DNA of 64,000 nucleotides from Bradyrhizobium cenepequi (GTDB lineage Bacteria; Pseudomonadota; Alphaproteobacteria; Rhizobiales; Xanthobacteraceae), in the NCBI RefSeq assembly GCF_020329485.1, contig NZ_JAGKJI010000028.1:25489-89488 (forward strand), in the 5' to 3' direction. Below, in pieces: positions 34,064 through 41,815 of the stretch. The notes beneath the pieces were generated by a model. The model was not told the DNA's origin and ran no database searches. It worked only from the letters and a program-made list of their open reading frames with translations. The translations under genes and the position numbers were made by a program. The stretch's first letter is position 1, and every line of letters begins with the position of its first letter.

Positions 34064-35022
34064 TGGTGCAGCCGCCGATCCAGTTTGACCGCACCTCGGG
34101 GGCTCTCGAAGGAGCCAACCTGTGGGAGCGGACGGCTGCGCTGGCGCTGTCGACGGGCTCGAAGATCTCCTCGCACTTTTCCCACATGGGCTACATCGCC
34201 TGCGCCAACCTGCTGCGCAAGATGCTGCCTGAGCGCAACATTGCCGTCCGGCTCAACGAGGACGCGGTGTTCGAGTTTCCCTATGGCGACGGCTATTGGA
34301 GCAAGCTGCTTAATCGCTCCTACCATTACGAGGACGAGCTCGAACTCCTGTTCAAGGATTCCGCCGACGTCGACTACACGCTGATCGATTGCGGCGCGAA
34401 CTACGGCTATTGGTCGGTGCTGGTCTCGAGCAAGCCGTTCGGCGCGCAGAAGGCGATCGCGATCGAGCCGTCGGGACAGAATTTCGCAAAGCTTGCGAAC
34501 AACGCAGATATCAACGGCAACCGCTTCGAGACGATGAAATGCGCGATCGGCGCGGGCAGGGGCACCGCGCGCCTGTCCGGCACAAAGCATGAGGCGTTCA
34601 GCATCGCCGGCGACCAGAGCGACGGCGAGGAAGTGCCGGTCATCGCGCTCGACAACCTGCTCGATGACGGCAAGATCGCGCTGAATGGAAAATATCTGAT
34701 CAAGCTCGACGTCGAGGGCGTCGAGATCGAAGCGATGAAGGGCGGCGTCCGGTTGATGCAGGGCGACAGCGTGCTGCTGTGCGAGGAGCATGGCAGCGAT
34801 CGCCAGCATACCGTGTCGCGCTACATCCTCGAAGAGACCCCACTCGCGCTGATCGTTTACGATCCCCGCTCCAACCGCCTTGAAACCGTAACCGAGCTTT
34901 CGATCCTCGATCGCATCAAGGTATCGACCCATGTCGGCTACAACGTGTTCGGCACCGCAAGCGCCTTCTGGCAGGACCGGATCAACGCGCTGAATGCGAA
35001 GGCCGTGCGCCGCGTGCAATGA
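34063..35022 (+). CDS. FkbM family methyltransferase within the nuo operon
   Basis: A 319-residue SAM-dependent methyltransferase. The SAM motif is VDYTLIDCGANYGYWSVLVS near residue 105, followed by AIAIEPSGQNFAKLANNADING and, further on, KLDVEGVEIEAMKGG, the FkbM signature. No signal peptide or membrane segment. It begins inside the nuoD stop codon and ends 11 bases before nuoE, so it is made along with complex I. FkbM enzymes usually O-methylate small molecules or sugars. Its position suggests a substrate in complex I assembly or quinone chemistry, but nothing in the sequence proves it. Confidence 0.88.
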   Translation: MVQPPIQFDRTSGALEGANLWERTAALALSTGSKISSHFSHMGYIACANLLRKMLPERNIAVRLNEDAVFEFPYGDGYWSKLLNRSYHYEDELELLFKDSADVDYTLIDCGANYGYWSVLVSSKPFGAQKAIAIEPSGQNFAKLANNADINGNRFETMKCAIGAGRGTARLSGTKHEAFSIAGDQSDGEEVPVIALDNLLDDGKIALNGKYLIKLDVEGVEIEAMKGGVRLMQGDSVLLCEEHGSDRQHTVSRYILEETPLALIVYDPRSNRLETVTELSILDRIKVSTHVGYNVFGTASAFWQDRINALNAKAVRRVQ

Positions 35023-35033
35023 GAGAATGAGAG

Positions 35034-35645
35034 ATGTCCGTCCGTCGCCTCGCCCCGAAAGAATTGCAGCCCGCGAGCTTTGCGTTCACGGAGGAGAATC
35101 TCGCTTTCGCCAAGCAGCAGATCGCGAAGTATCCGCCGGGACGTCAGGCCTCCGCGGTGATTGCTATTCTGTGGCGGGCGCAGGAGCAGAACGAGGGCTG
35201 GGTTTCGGAAGCAGCGATCCGCACTGTTGCGGACCTGCTCGAAATGCCCCACATCCGCGTGCTGGAGATCGCGACGTTCTACACGATGTTCCAGCTGCAG
35301 CCGGTCGGCAAGAAGGCGCATGTCCAGGTCTGCGGCACCACGCCGTGCCGTCTGCGCGGCGCCGGCGACCTGATCGAGGTCTGTCAGCATCGTATCAATC
35401 ACGAGCCCTTCGAGTTGTCGAAGGACGGCAATTTCAGCTGGGAAGAGGTGGAGTGCCTGGGCGCCTGTGTGAACGCGCCGATGGTCCAGATCTGGAAGGA
35501 CACCTACGAGGACCTGACCAAGGAGAGCTTCGGCAAAGTCCTCGATGGATTCGCCTCGGGTAATCCGCCAAAGCCGGGCCCACAGGTCGACCGTCAGTTC
35601 TCGGCGCCGGCGGGCGGGCCGACCACGCTGAAGGAAACCACATGA
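35034..35645 (+). CDS. nuoE: NADH-quinone oxidoreductase subunit E
   Basis: A 203-residue 24-kDa-type thioredoxin-fold subunit with one [2Fe-2S] cluster. Ligands are in VCGTTPCRLRG and ECLGACVNAPM. The C-terminus extends beyond the bacterial minimum with a Pro/Gly-rich tail (PPKPGPQVDRQFSAPAGG), a common alphaproteobacterial feature. Confidence 0.96.
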   Translation: MSVRRLAPKELQPASFAFTEENLAFAKQQIAKYPPGRQASAVIAILWRAQEQNEGWVSEAAIRTVADLLEMPHIRVLEIATFYTMFQLQPVGKKAHVQVCGTTPCRLRGAGDLIEVCQHRINHEPFELSKDGNFSWEEVECLGACVNAPMVQIWKDTYEDLTKESFGKVLDGFASGNPPKPGPQVDRQFSAPAGGPTTLKETT

Positions 35646-35686
35646 GGCCTGGTCTCGCATGGCAGGGGGCGGGAAAGGAGGTCGCG

Positions 35687-35851
35687 ATGAAGAACTGGCG
35701 TTACATCGCGCTCCACGCGGCGGTCGCCGCCGTGTTCATTTTCCTGCTGCAGCGCTACGGGCTGAACGCCTCGCTCGAATCCAGCCTGTTGTGGGCGCTG
35801 ACCTTCGGCGGATGCGCTGCAGGGCTCGCTTACGCCCAGGCCAATCGTTGA
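35687..35851 (+). CDS. Small two-helix membrane protein in the nuo operon
   Basis: A 54-residue hydrophobic protein: MKNWRYIALHAAVAAVFIFLLQRYGLNASLESSLLWALTFGGCAAGLAYAQ has two transmembrane segments joined by a short polar loop. A near-perfect Shine-Dalgarno sequence, AAAGGAGGT, ends four bases before the ATG. The frame begins 45 bases earlier, overlapping the nuoE stop, but without such a site. Lies between nuoE and nuoF. Not one of the 14 core subunits; I do not recognise a family. It could be an accessory or assembly factor. Confidence 0.7.
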   Translation: MKNWRYIALHAAVAAVFIFLLQRYGLNASLESSLLWALTFGGCAAGLAYAQANR

Positions 35852-35870
35852 TGTTTGGAAAGTTCTAGGC

Positions 35871-37196
35871 ATGCTCGACGACAAGGACCGCATCTTCAAG
35901 AACCTCTACGGCCTCCACGATTGGGGGCTCGAGGGCGCGCGCCGCCGCGGCGCCTGGGATGGCACCAAGGCGATCATCGACAAGGGCCGCGACTGGATCA
36001 TCAACGAGATGAAGGCTTCCGGCCTGCGCGGCCGTGGCGGGGCCGGTTTCCCGACTGGCCTGAAATGGTCGTTCATGCCGAAGGAATCCACCGACGGCCG
36101 GCCGAGCTATCTCGTGGTCAACGCCGATGAGTCTGAGCCTGGCACTTGCAAGGACCGCGAGATCATGCGGCACGATCCGCATCTGCTCGTCGAGGGCTGC
36201 CTGCTCGCGAGCTTTGCGATGGGCGCGCATGCCTGCTACATCTATGTCCGCGGCGAATTCATCCGCGAGCGCGAACACCTGCAGGCTGCGATCGACCAGG
36301 CCTATGAGGCCAGGCTGATCGGCAAGGACAACGTCAACGGCTGGCCGTTCGATCTGTACGTCGCGCATGGCGCGGGCGCCTATATCTGCGGCGAAGAGAC
36401 CGCGCTGCTGGAAAGCCTCGAGGGCAAGAAGGGCCAGCCGCGGCTGAAGCCGCCGTTCCCGGCCAATGTCGGCCTGTTCGGCTGCCCGACCACCGTCAAC
36501 AATGTGGAGTCGATCGCGGTTGCGCCTGACGTCCTGCGCCGTGGCGCGGCCTGGTTTGCCGCGATCGGCCGGCCCAACAATGTCGGCACGAAGCTGTTCT
36601 GCATCTCCGGTCACGTCGAGCGGCCCTGCAACGTCGAAGAGGCGATGGGGATCTCGTTCCGCGAGTTGATCGAAAAGCACTGCGGCGGCATCCGCGGCGG
36701 CTGGGACAATCTGAAGGCGGTGATCCCCGGCGGTTCCTCGGTGCGCATGGTGCCGGCCGAGCAGATCATCGACACGCCAATGGATTTCGACAGCTTGAGC
36801 AAATTGCGCTCGGGCCTCGGCACCGCGGCCGTGATCGTGATGGACAAGTCGACCGACCTGATCCGGGCGATCGCGCGCATCTCCTATTTCTACAAGCACG
36901 AGAGCTGCGGCCAGTGCACGCCCTGCCGCGAGGGAACGGGCTGGATGTGGCGGGTGTTAACCCGTATGGCCGAAGGCCGCGCGCACAAGCGCGAGATCGA
37001 CATGCTGCTGGAGGTCACCAAGCAGGTCGAGGGTCACACCATCTGCGCGCTCGGCGACGCCGCGGCCTGGCCGATCCAGGGCCTGATCGCGCACTTCCGT
37101 CACGAGATCGAAGCGCGCATCGACCAATATTCGCACAAGGCTGACGTCGATGATGTCGGGGTACGCGATCCCGAGCACATGGTGGCGGCGGAGTAG
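35871..37196 (+). CDS. nuoF: NADH-quinone oxidoreductase subunit F
   Basis: A 441-residue 51-kDa-type subunit that binds NADH, FMN and cluster N3. GRGGAGFPTGLKWSF near residue 55 and GAGAYICGEETALLESLEGKKG near residue 170 form the nucleotide sites; ESCGQCTPCREGT near residue 345 holds the [4Fe-4S] cysteines. Electrons enter complex I here. Confidence 0.97.
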   Translation: MLDDKDRIFKNLYGLHDWGLEGARRRGAWDGTKAIIDKGRDWIINEMKASGLRGRGGAGFPTGLKWSFMPKESTDGRPSYLVVNADESEPGTCKDREIMRHDPHLLVEGCLLASFAMGAHACYIYVRGEFIREREHLQAAIDQAYEARLIGKDNVNGWPFDLYVAHGAGAYICGEETALLESLEGKKGQPRLKPPFPANVGLFGCPTTVNNVESIAVAPDVLRRGAAWFAAIGRPNNVGTKLFCISGHVERPCNVEEAMGISFRELIEKHCGGIRGGWDNLKAVIPGGSSVRMVPAEQIIDTPMDFDSLSKLRSGLGTAAVIVMDKSTDLIRAIARISYFYKHESCGQCTPCREGTGWMWRVLTRMAEGRAHKREIDMLLEVTKQVEGHTICALGDAAAWPIQGLIAHFRHEIEARIDQYSHKADVDDVGVRDPEHMVAAE

Positions 37197-37202
37197 ACGG
37201 AA

Positions 37203-39278
37203 ATGACCAAACTGATCATCGACGGCAAAGAGATCGATGTGCCGCCGGAATACACGCTGCTGCAGGCGTGCGAGGCCGCCGGCGCCGAAATCCCGCGCTT
37301 CTGCTACCACGAGCGGCTGTCGATCGCCGGCAATTGCCGGATGTGCCTCGTCGAAATAAAGGGCGGCCCGAAGCCGGTCGCAAGCTGCGCCTGGGGTGTG
37401 CGCGATTGCCGTCCGGGTCCCAAGGGCGAGCCGCCGGAAATCTCCACCCGTTCGCCGATGGTGAAGAAGGCGCGCGAAGGCGTGATGGAGTTCCTGCTGA
37501 TCAACCATCCCCTGGACTGCCCGATCTGCGACCAGGGCGGTGAGTGCGACCTGCAGGACCAGGCGATGGGCTATGGCGTCGACACCAGCCGTTTTGCCGA
37601 GAACAAGCGCGCGGTCGAGGACAAATATCTGGGCGCGCTGGTCAAGACCTCGATGAACCGCTGCATCCAGTGCACGCGCTGCGTCCGTTTTTCCGCCGAG
37701 GTGTGTGGTACGCCGGAGATGGGCGCGACCGGCCGCGGCGAGGACATGGAGATCACGACCTATCTGGAGCAGGCGCTGAGTTCGGAACTGCAGGGCAATC
37801 TAGTCGACATCTGCCCGGTAGGCGCGCTGACCTCGAAACCCTATGCTTTCGTGGCGCGGCCCTGGGAGCTCAACAAGACCCAGTCGATCGACATCATGGA
37901 CGGCGTCGGCTCCGCGATCCGGGTCGATACCCGCGGCCGCGAGGTGATGCGGATCCTGCCGCGCATCAACGAGGCCGTGAACGAGGAGTGGATCTCCGAC
38001 AAGACCCGTCACATCGTCGATGGCCTGCGGGTGCAGCGGCTCGACCGGCCCTATATCCGCGAGAACGGCCAGCTCCGCGCGGCCTCATGGCAGGAAGCCT
38101 TTGCGGCGATCGCCGCCAAGGCCGGTCGCATCGACGGCAAGCGGATCGGCGCGATCGCCGGCGACCTTGCCGCAGTCGAGGAGATGTTCGCGCTGAAGGA
38201 GCTGCTGGCGAAATACGGCTCGTCGAACCTTGCCGTGCAGGGCGGCTATGCCTTCGATCCGAAGGCCGGCCGCGGCAGCTACATCTTCAACCCGACGATA
38301 TCAGGGATCGAGCAGGCGGATGCGCTTCTCATCATCGGCTCGACCCCGCGCAAGGAAGCCGCGATCGTCAACGCCCGCATCCGCAAGCGCTGGCGCACCG
38401 GCCAGCTCAAGATCGGCGTGATCGGCCCGAAAGCGGACCTCACCTATGACTATGACTATCTTGGCGCTGGACCGGAGACGCTCGCTTCACTCGCAGCCGG
38501 CAAGCATTCCTTCGCCGACGTGCTGAGGAATGCCAAGCACCCGGTCGTGCTGGTGGGCGCCGGCGCGTTCGCGCGCCATGACGGCGCGGCGGTGCTGGCG
38601 CAGGCGGCGAAGCTTGCGGCTGACTTTGGCGCGCTGAAGGATGGCTGGAACGGGTTCGGCGTGCTGCACGATACCGCCTCCCGCGTCGGCGCGCTCGATA
38701 TCGGTTTTGCGGCCAGCGCCGGCGGCCTGAATGCAGCGCAGATGACGACCTCCGGCGCGCTCGATGGGCTGTTCCTGCTCGGCGCCGACGAGATCAAGGT
38801 GCCGGATGGGACGTTCGTCGTCTATATCGGCACCCACGGCGACCGCGGCGCGCACCGCGCCGACGTGATCCTGCCGGGTGCGGCCTACACCGAGAAGTCC
38901 GGCATCTACGTCAATACGGAGGGCAGGGCGCAGATGGCGGCCCGCGCCGCGTTCCCGCCCGGGGAAGCGCGCGAGGACTGGGCGATCATCCGCGCGCTCT
39001 CGGACGTGCTCGGCAAGAAGCTGCCGTACGATTCGCTGGCCGCCTTGCGGCAGGCGCTGTTCAGGGCGGTGCCGCATCTGATGCGGATCGACCAGATCGA
39101 GCCCGGCAAGGCCGACGATATCAAGGCGCTTGCGTCGAGGGGCGGAACCGTCGACAAGGCGGTGTTCAAGAGCCCGGTCGAAGACTTCTACCTGACCAAC
39201 CCGATCGCCCGGGCGTCCGCCGTGATGGCGGAATGTTCGCGCCTGGCGTCGGCGCGGATGCTGACGGCAGCGGAGTGA
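37203..39278 (+). CDS. nuoG: NADH-quinone oxidoreductase subunit G
   Basis: A 691-residue 75-kDa-type subunit. The N-terminal [2Fe-2S] domain has RFCYHERLSIAGNCRMC, the next cluster has HPLDCPICDQGGECDLQ, and N4 is in RCIQCTRCVRF, followed by VDICPVGALTSKP. The C-terminal two thirds is a molybdopterin-oxidoreductase-like domain without cofactor. Length fits the short alphaproteobacterial/mitochondrial form rather than the 900-residue enterobacterial one. Confidence 0.97.
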   Translation: MTKLIIDGKEIDVPPEYTLLQACEAAGAEIPRFCYHERLSIAGNCRMCLVEIKGGPKPVASCAWGVRDCRPGPKGEPPEISTRSPMVKKAREGVMEFLLINHPLDCPICDQGGECDLQDQAMGYGVDTSRFAENKRAVEDKYLGALVKTSMNRCIQCTRCVRFSAEVCGTPEMGATGRGEDMEITTYLEQALSSELQGNLVDICPVGALTSKPYAFVARPWELNKTQSIDIMDGVGSAIRVDTRGREVMRILPRINEAVNEEWISDKTRHIVDGLRVQRLDRPYIRENGQLRAASWQEAFAAIAAKAGRIDGKRIGAIAGDLAAVEEMFALKELLAKYGSSNLAVQGGYAFDPKAGRGSYIFNPTISGIEQADALLIIGSTPRKEAAIVNARIRKRWRTGQLKIGVIGPKADLTYDYDYLGAGPETLASLAAGKHSFADVLRNAKHPVVLVGAGAFARHDGAAVLAQAAKLAADFGALKDGWNGFGVLHDTASRVGALDIGFAASAGGLNAAQMTTSGALDGLFLLGADEIKVPDGTFVVYIGTHGDRGAHRADVILPGAAYTEKSGIYVNTEGRAQMAARAAFPPGEAREDWAIIRALSDVLGKKLPYDSLAALRQALFRAVPHLMRIDQIEPGKADDIKALASRGGTVDKAVFKSPVEDFYLTNPIARASAVMAECSRLASARMLTAAE

Positions 39279-39288
39279 GCGTGACCTG

Positions 39289-40359
39289 ATGTCTGATTTC
39301 TTCGCAAGCTCGTTCTGGACTGGTTTCCTCTGGCCGCTGATCGTGATGTTGGCGCAGAGCGTGCTGTTGCTCGTCGTGCTCCTGATCGCGATCGCCTACA
39401 TCCTGCTCGCCGACCGCAAGATCTGGGCGGCGGTGCAGATCCGCCGCGGCCCCAATGTGGTGGGCCCCTTCGGATTATTGCAATCCTTCGCCGACCTCCT
39501 GAAGTTCGTGCTGAAGGAGCCGACGATCCCGGCCAGCGCCAACAAGGGCGTGTTCCTGCTGGCGCCGCTGGTGTCTTGCGTGCTCGCGCTCGCCGCCTGG
39601 GCGGTGATCCCGATGGATTTCGGCTGGGTGATCTCCGACATCAACGTCGGCATCCTCTACATCTTCGCGATCTCCTCGCTGTCGATCTACGGCATCATCA
39701 TGGCCGGCTGGTCGTCGAACTCGAAATACCCGTTCCTTGCCGCGCTCCGCTCCGCGGCGCAGATGGTGTCCTACGAAGTCTCGATCGGCTTCGTGATCAT
39801 CACCGTGCTGCTCTGCGCTGGCTCGCTCAATCTCTCCGCGGTGGTCGAAGCGCAGAACAGCCGCGGGTTCGCCAGCCTGATCGGTCTGCCGCAACTCACC
39901 ATCCTGAACTGGTATGTGTGGCCGCTGCTGCCGATGTTCGTGGTGTTCTACGTCTCCGCGCTGGCCGAAACCAACCGCCCGCCGTTCGACCTCGTGGAAG
40001 CGGAATCCGAGCTGGTCGCCGGCTTCATGGTCGAATACGGCTCGACGCCGTATCTGCTGTTCATGCTTGGCGAGTACGTCGCGATCACCACGATGTGCGC
40101 GATGGCGACGATCTTGTTTCTCGGCGGCTGGTTGCCGCCGGTGGCGCTGCCGCCGTTCACCTGGATCCCCGGCGTGATCTGGTTCGCGCTGAAAGTCTTC
40201 TTCATGTTCTTCCTGTTCGCGATGGCGAAGGCGATCGTGCCGCGCTACCGCTACGATCAACTGATGCGGCTTGGCTGGAAGGTGTTCCTGCCGTTGTCGC
40301 TGGCGATGGTGGTGGTCGTTGCCGGTGTGCTCCAGTTCGCCGGCATCGCACCGAAGTGA
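39289..40359 (+). CDS. nuoH: NADH-quinone oxidoreductase subunit H
   Basis: A 356-residue membrane subunit with eight or nine helices that closes the quinone channel. Signatures are RRGPNVVGPFGLLQSFADLLKF near residue 45 and ALAETNRPPFDLVEAESELVAGF near residue 225. Confidence 0.97.
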   Translation: MSDFFASSFWTGFLWPLIVMLAQSVLLLVVLLIAIAYILLADRKIWAAVQIRRGPNVVGPFGLLQSFADLLKFVLKEPTIPASANKGVFLLAPLVSCVLALAAWAVIPMDFGWVISDINVGILYIFAISSLSIYGIIMAGWSSNSKYPFLAALRSAAQMVSYEVSIGFVIITVLLCAGSLNLSAVVEAQNSRGFASLIGLPQLTILNWYVWPLLPMFVVFYVSALAETNRPPFDLVEAESELVAGFMVEYGSTPYLLFMLGEYVAITTMCAMATILFLGGWLPPVALPPFTWIPGVIWFALKVFFMFFLFAMAKAIVPRYRYDQLMRLGWKVFLPLSLAMVVVVAGVLQFAGIAPK

Positions 40360-40366
40360 GGCCGTC

Positions 40367-40855
40367 ATGAATATCAACGCAACAGCCCGCTCGCTTCTGC
40401 TCTCGGAATTCGTCTCGGCGTTCTTCCTCGCCATGCGTTATTTCTTCCAGCCGAAGCCGACCATCAACTATCCCTTCGAGAAGAATCCGATCTCGCCGCG
40501 CTTCCGCGGCGAGCATGCGCTGCGCCGCTATCCGAACGGCGAGGAGCGCTGCATTGCCTGCAAGCTGTGCGAGGCGATCTGTCCGGCGCAGGCGATCACG
40601 ATCGAGGCCGGCCCGCGCCGCAACGACGGTACCCGCCGCACCGTGCGCTACGACATCGACATGGTGAAGTGCATCTATTGCGGCCTGTGCCAGGAGGCTT
40701 GCCCGGTCGATGCCATCGTCGAGGGACCGAACTTCGAATTCGCGACCGAGACACGCGAGGAACTCTACTATGACAAGGCCAAGCTGCTCGCCAATGGCGA
40801 CCGCTGGGAGCGCGAGATCGCAAAGGCGATCGAGCTCGACGCGCCGTACCGCTGA
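40367..40855 (+). CDS. nuoI: NADH-quinone oxidoreductase subunit I
   Basis: A 162-residue TYKY-type subunit with two [4Fe-4S] clusters (N6a, N6b). Both cysteine motifs are complete: CIACKLCEAICP near residue 62 and CIYCGLCQEACP near residue 103. The start MNINATARSLLLSEF lies eight bases after nuoH. Confidence 0.97.
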   Translation: MNINATARSLLLSEFVSAFFLAMRYFFQPKPTINYPFEKNPISPRFRGEHALRRYPNGEERCIACKLCEAICPAQAITIEAGPRRNDGTRRTVRYDIDMVKCIYCGLCQEACPVDAIVEGPNFEFATETREELYYDKAKLLANGDRWEREIAKAIELDAPYR

Positions 40856-40864
40856 GGTGAGGGC

Positions 40865-41503
40865 ATGATCCTTCCCGCATTGTTCTTCTACCTGTTCGCC
40901 GCGGTCTGCGTGGCGTCGGCGGTGATGGTGGTTGTCTCGCGCAACCCTGTGCATTCCGTGCTGTATCTGATCCTGGCCTTCGTCAACGCGTCGGGCCTGT
41001 TCGTGCTAATGGGCGCCGAGTTCCTGGCGATGATCCTGATCGTCGTCTATGTCGGCGCGGTCGCGGTGCTGTTCCTGTTCGTGATCATGATGCTCGACGT
41101 CGATTTCAGCGAGCTCCGCGAGGGCTTCATCGAGTACCTGCCGGTAGGCCTCGTGATCGGCGGCATCTTCATGTTCGAGCTTCTGCTGATAGTCGGCGCC
41201 TGGGTGATCAATCCGGCCGTCACCAAGACGATCACGGCGGCGATTCCGACCAATGTCTCCAATACCGAGGCGCTCGGGCTCGTGCTCTATACGAAGTACA
41301 TCTTTTACTTCCAGCTCGCCGGCCTCGTGCTGCTGGTCGCGATGATCGGCGCCATCGTGCTGACGCTGCGCCATAAGGCATACATCAAGCGGCAGGACAT
41401 CACCGTGCAGAACGCGCGCACGCCGGAAATGGCGATGGCGCTGCGCAAAGTGCCGACTGGGCAGGGGCTGCAGGATGCTGATGCGGCGGAGTGGGTGCAA
41501 TGA
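40865..41503 (+). CDS. nuoJ: NADH-quinone oxidoreductase subunit J
   Basis: A 212-residue five-helix membrane subunit. NPVHSVLYLILAFVNASGLFVLMGAEFLAMILIVVYVGAVAVLFLFVIMML covers the conserved third helix with its pi-bulge region. The stop overlaps the nuoK start (ATGA). Confidence 0.96.
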   Translation: MILPALFFYLFAAVCVASAVMVVVSRNPVHSVLYLILAFVNASGLFVLMGAEFLAMILIVVYVGAVAVLFLFVIMMLDVDFSELREGFIEYLPVGLVIGGIFMFELLLIVGAWVINPAVTKTITAAIPTNVSNTEALGLVLYTKYIFYFQLAGLVLLVAMIGAIVLTLRHKAYIKRQDITVQNARTPEMAMALRKVPTGQGLQDADAAEWVQ

Positions 41504-41808
41504 CGATCGGGCTCGGACATTACCTCGCGGTCGCTGCGGTCCTATTCACGCTCGGGATCCTCGGCATATTCCTGAACCGCAAGAACATCATCGTCATCCT
41601 GATGTCGATCGAACTGATCCTGCTCTCGGTCAACATCAACCTGGTGGCGTTTTCGACCTTCCTCGGCGACATCGTCGGCCAGGTGTTCGCGCTCCTGGTG
41701 CTCACCGTCGCGGCTGCGGAGGCCGCGATCGGGCTTGCCGTGCTGGTGGTCTACTTCCGCAACCGCGGTTCGATCGCGGTTGAAGACGTCAATCTGATGA
41801 AGGGCTAA
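41500..41808 (+). CDS. nuoK: NADH-quinone oxidoreductase subunit K
   Basis: A 102-residue three-helix subunit of the proton-pumping arm. The conserved glutamates lie in MSIELILLSVNINLVAF and LTVAAAEAAIGLAVLV. Start MTIGLGHYLAVAAVLF is the family start; an upstream GTG at 41491 is less likely. Confidence 0.97.
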   Translation: MTIGLGHYLAVAAVLFTLGILGIFLNRKNIIVILMSIELILLSVNINLVAFSTFLGDIVGQVFALLVLTVAAAEAAIGLAVLVVYFRNRGSIAVEDVNLMKG

Positions 41809-41815
41809 CGCGCCG

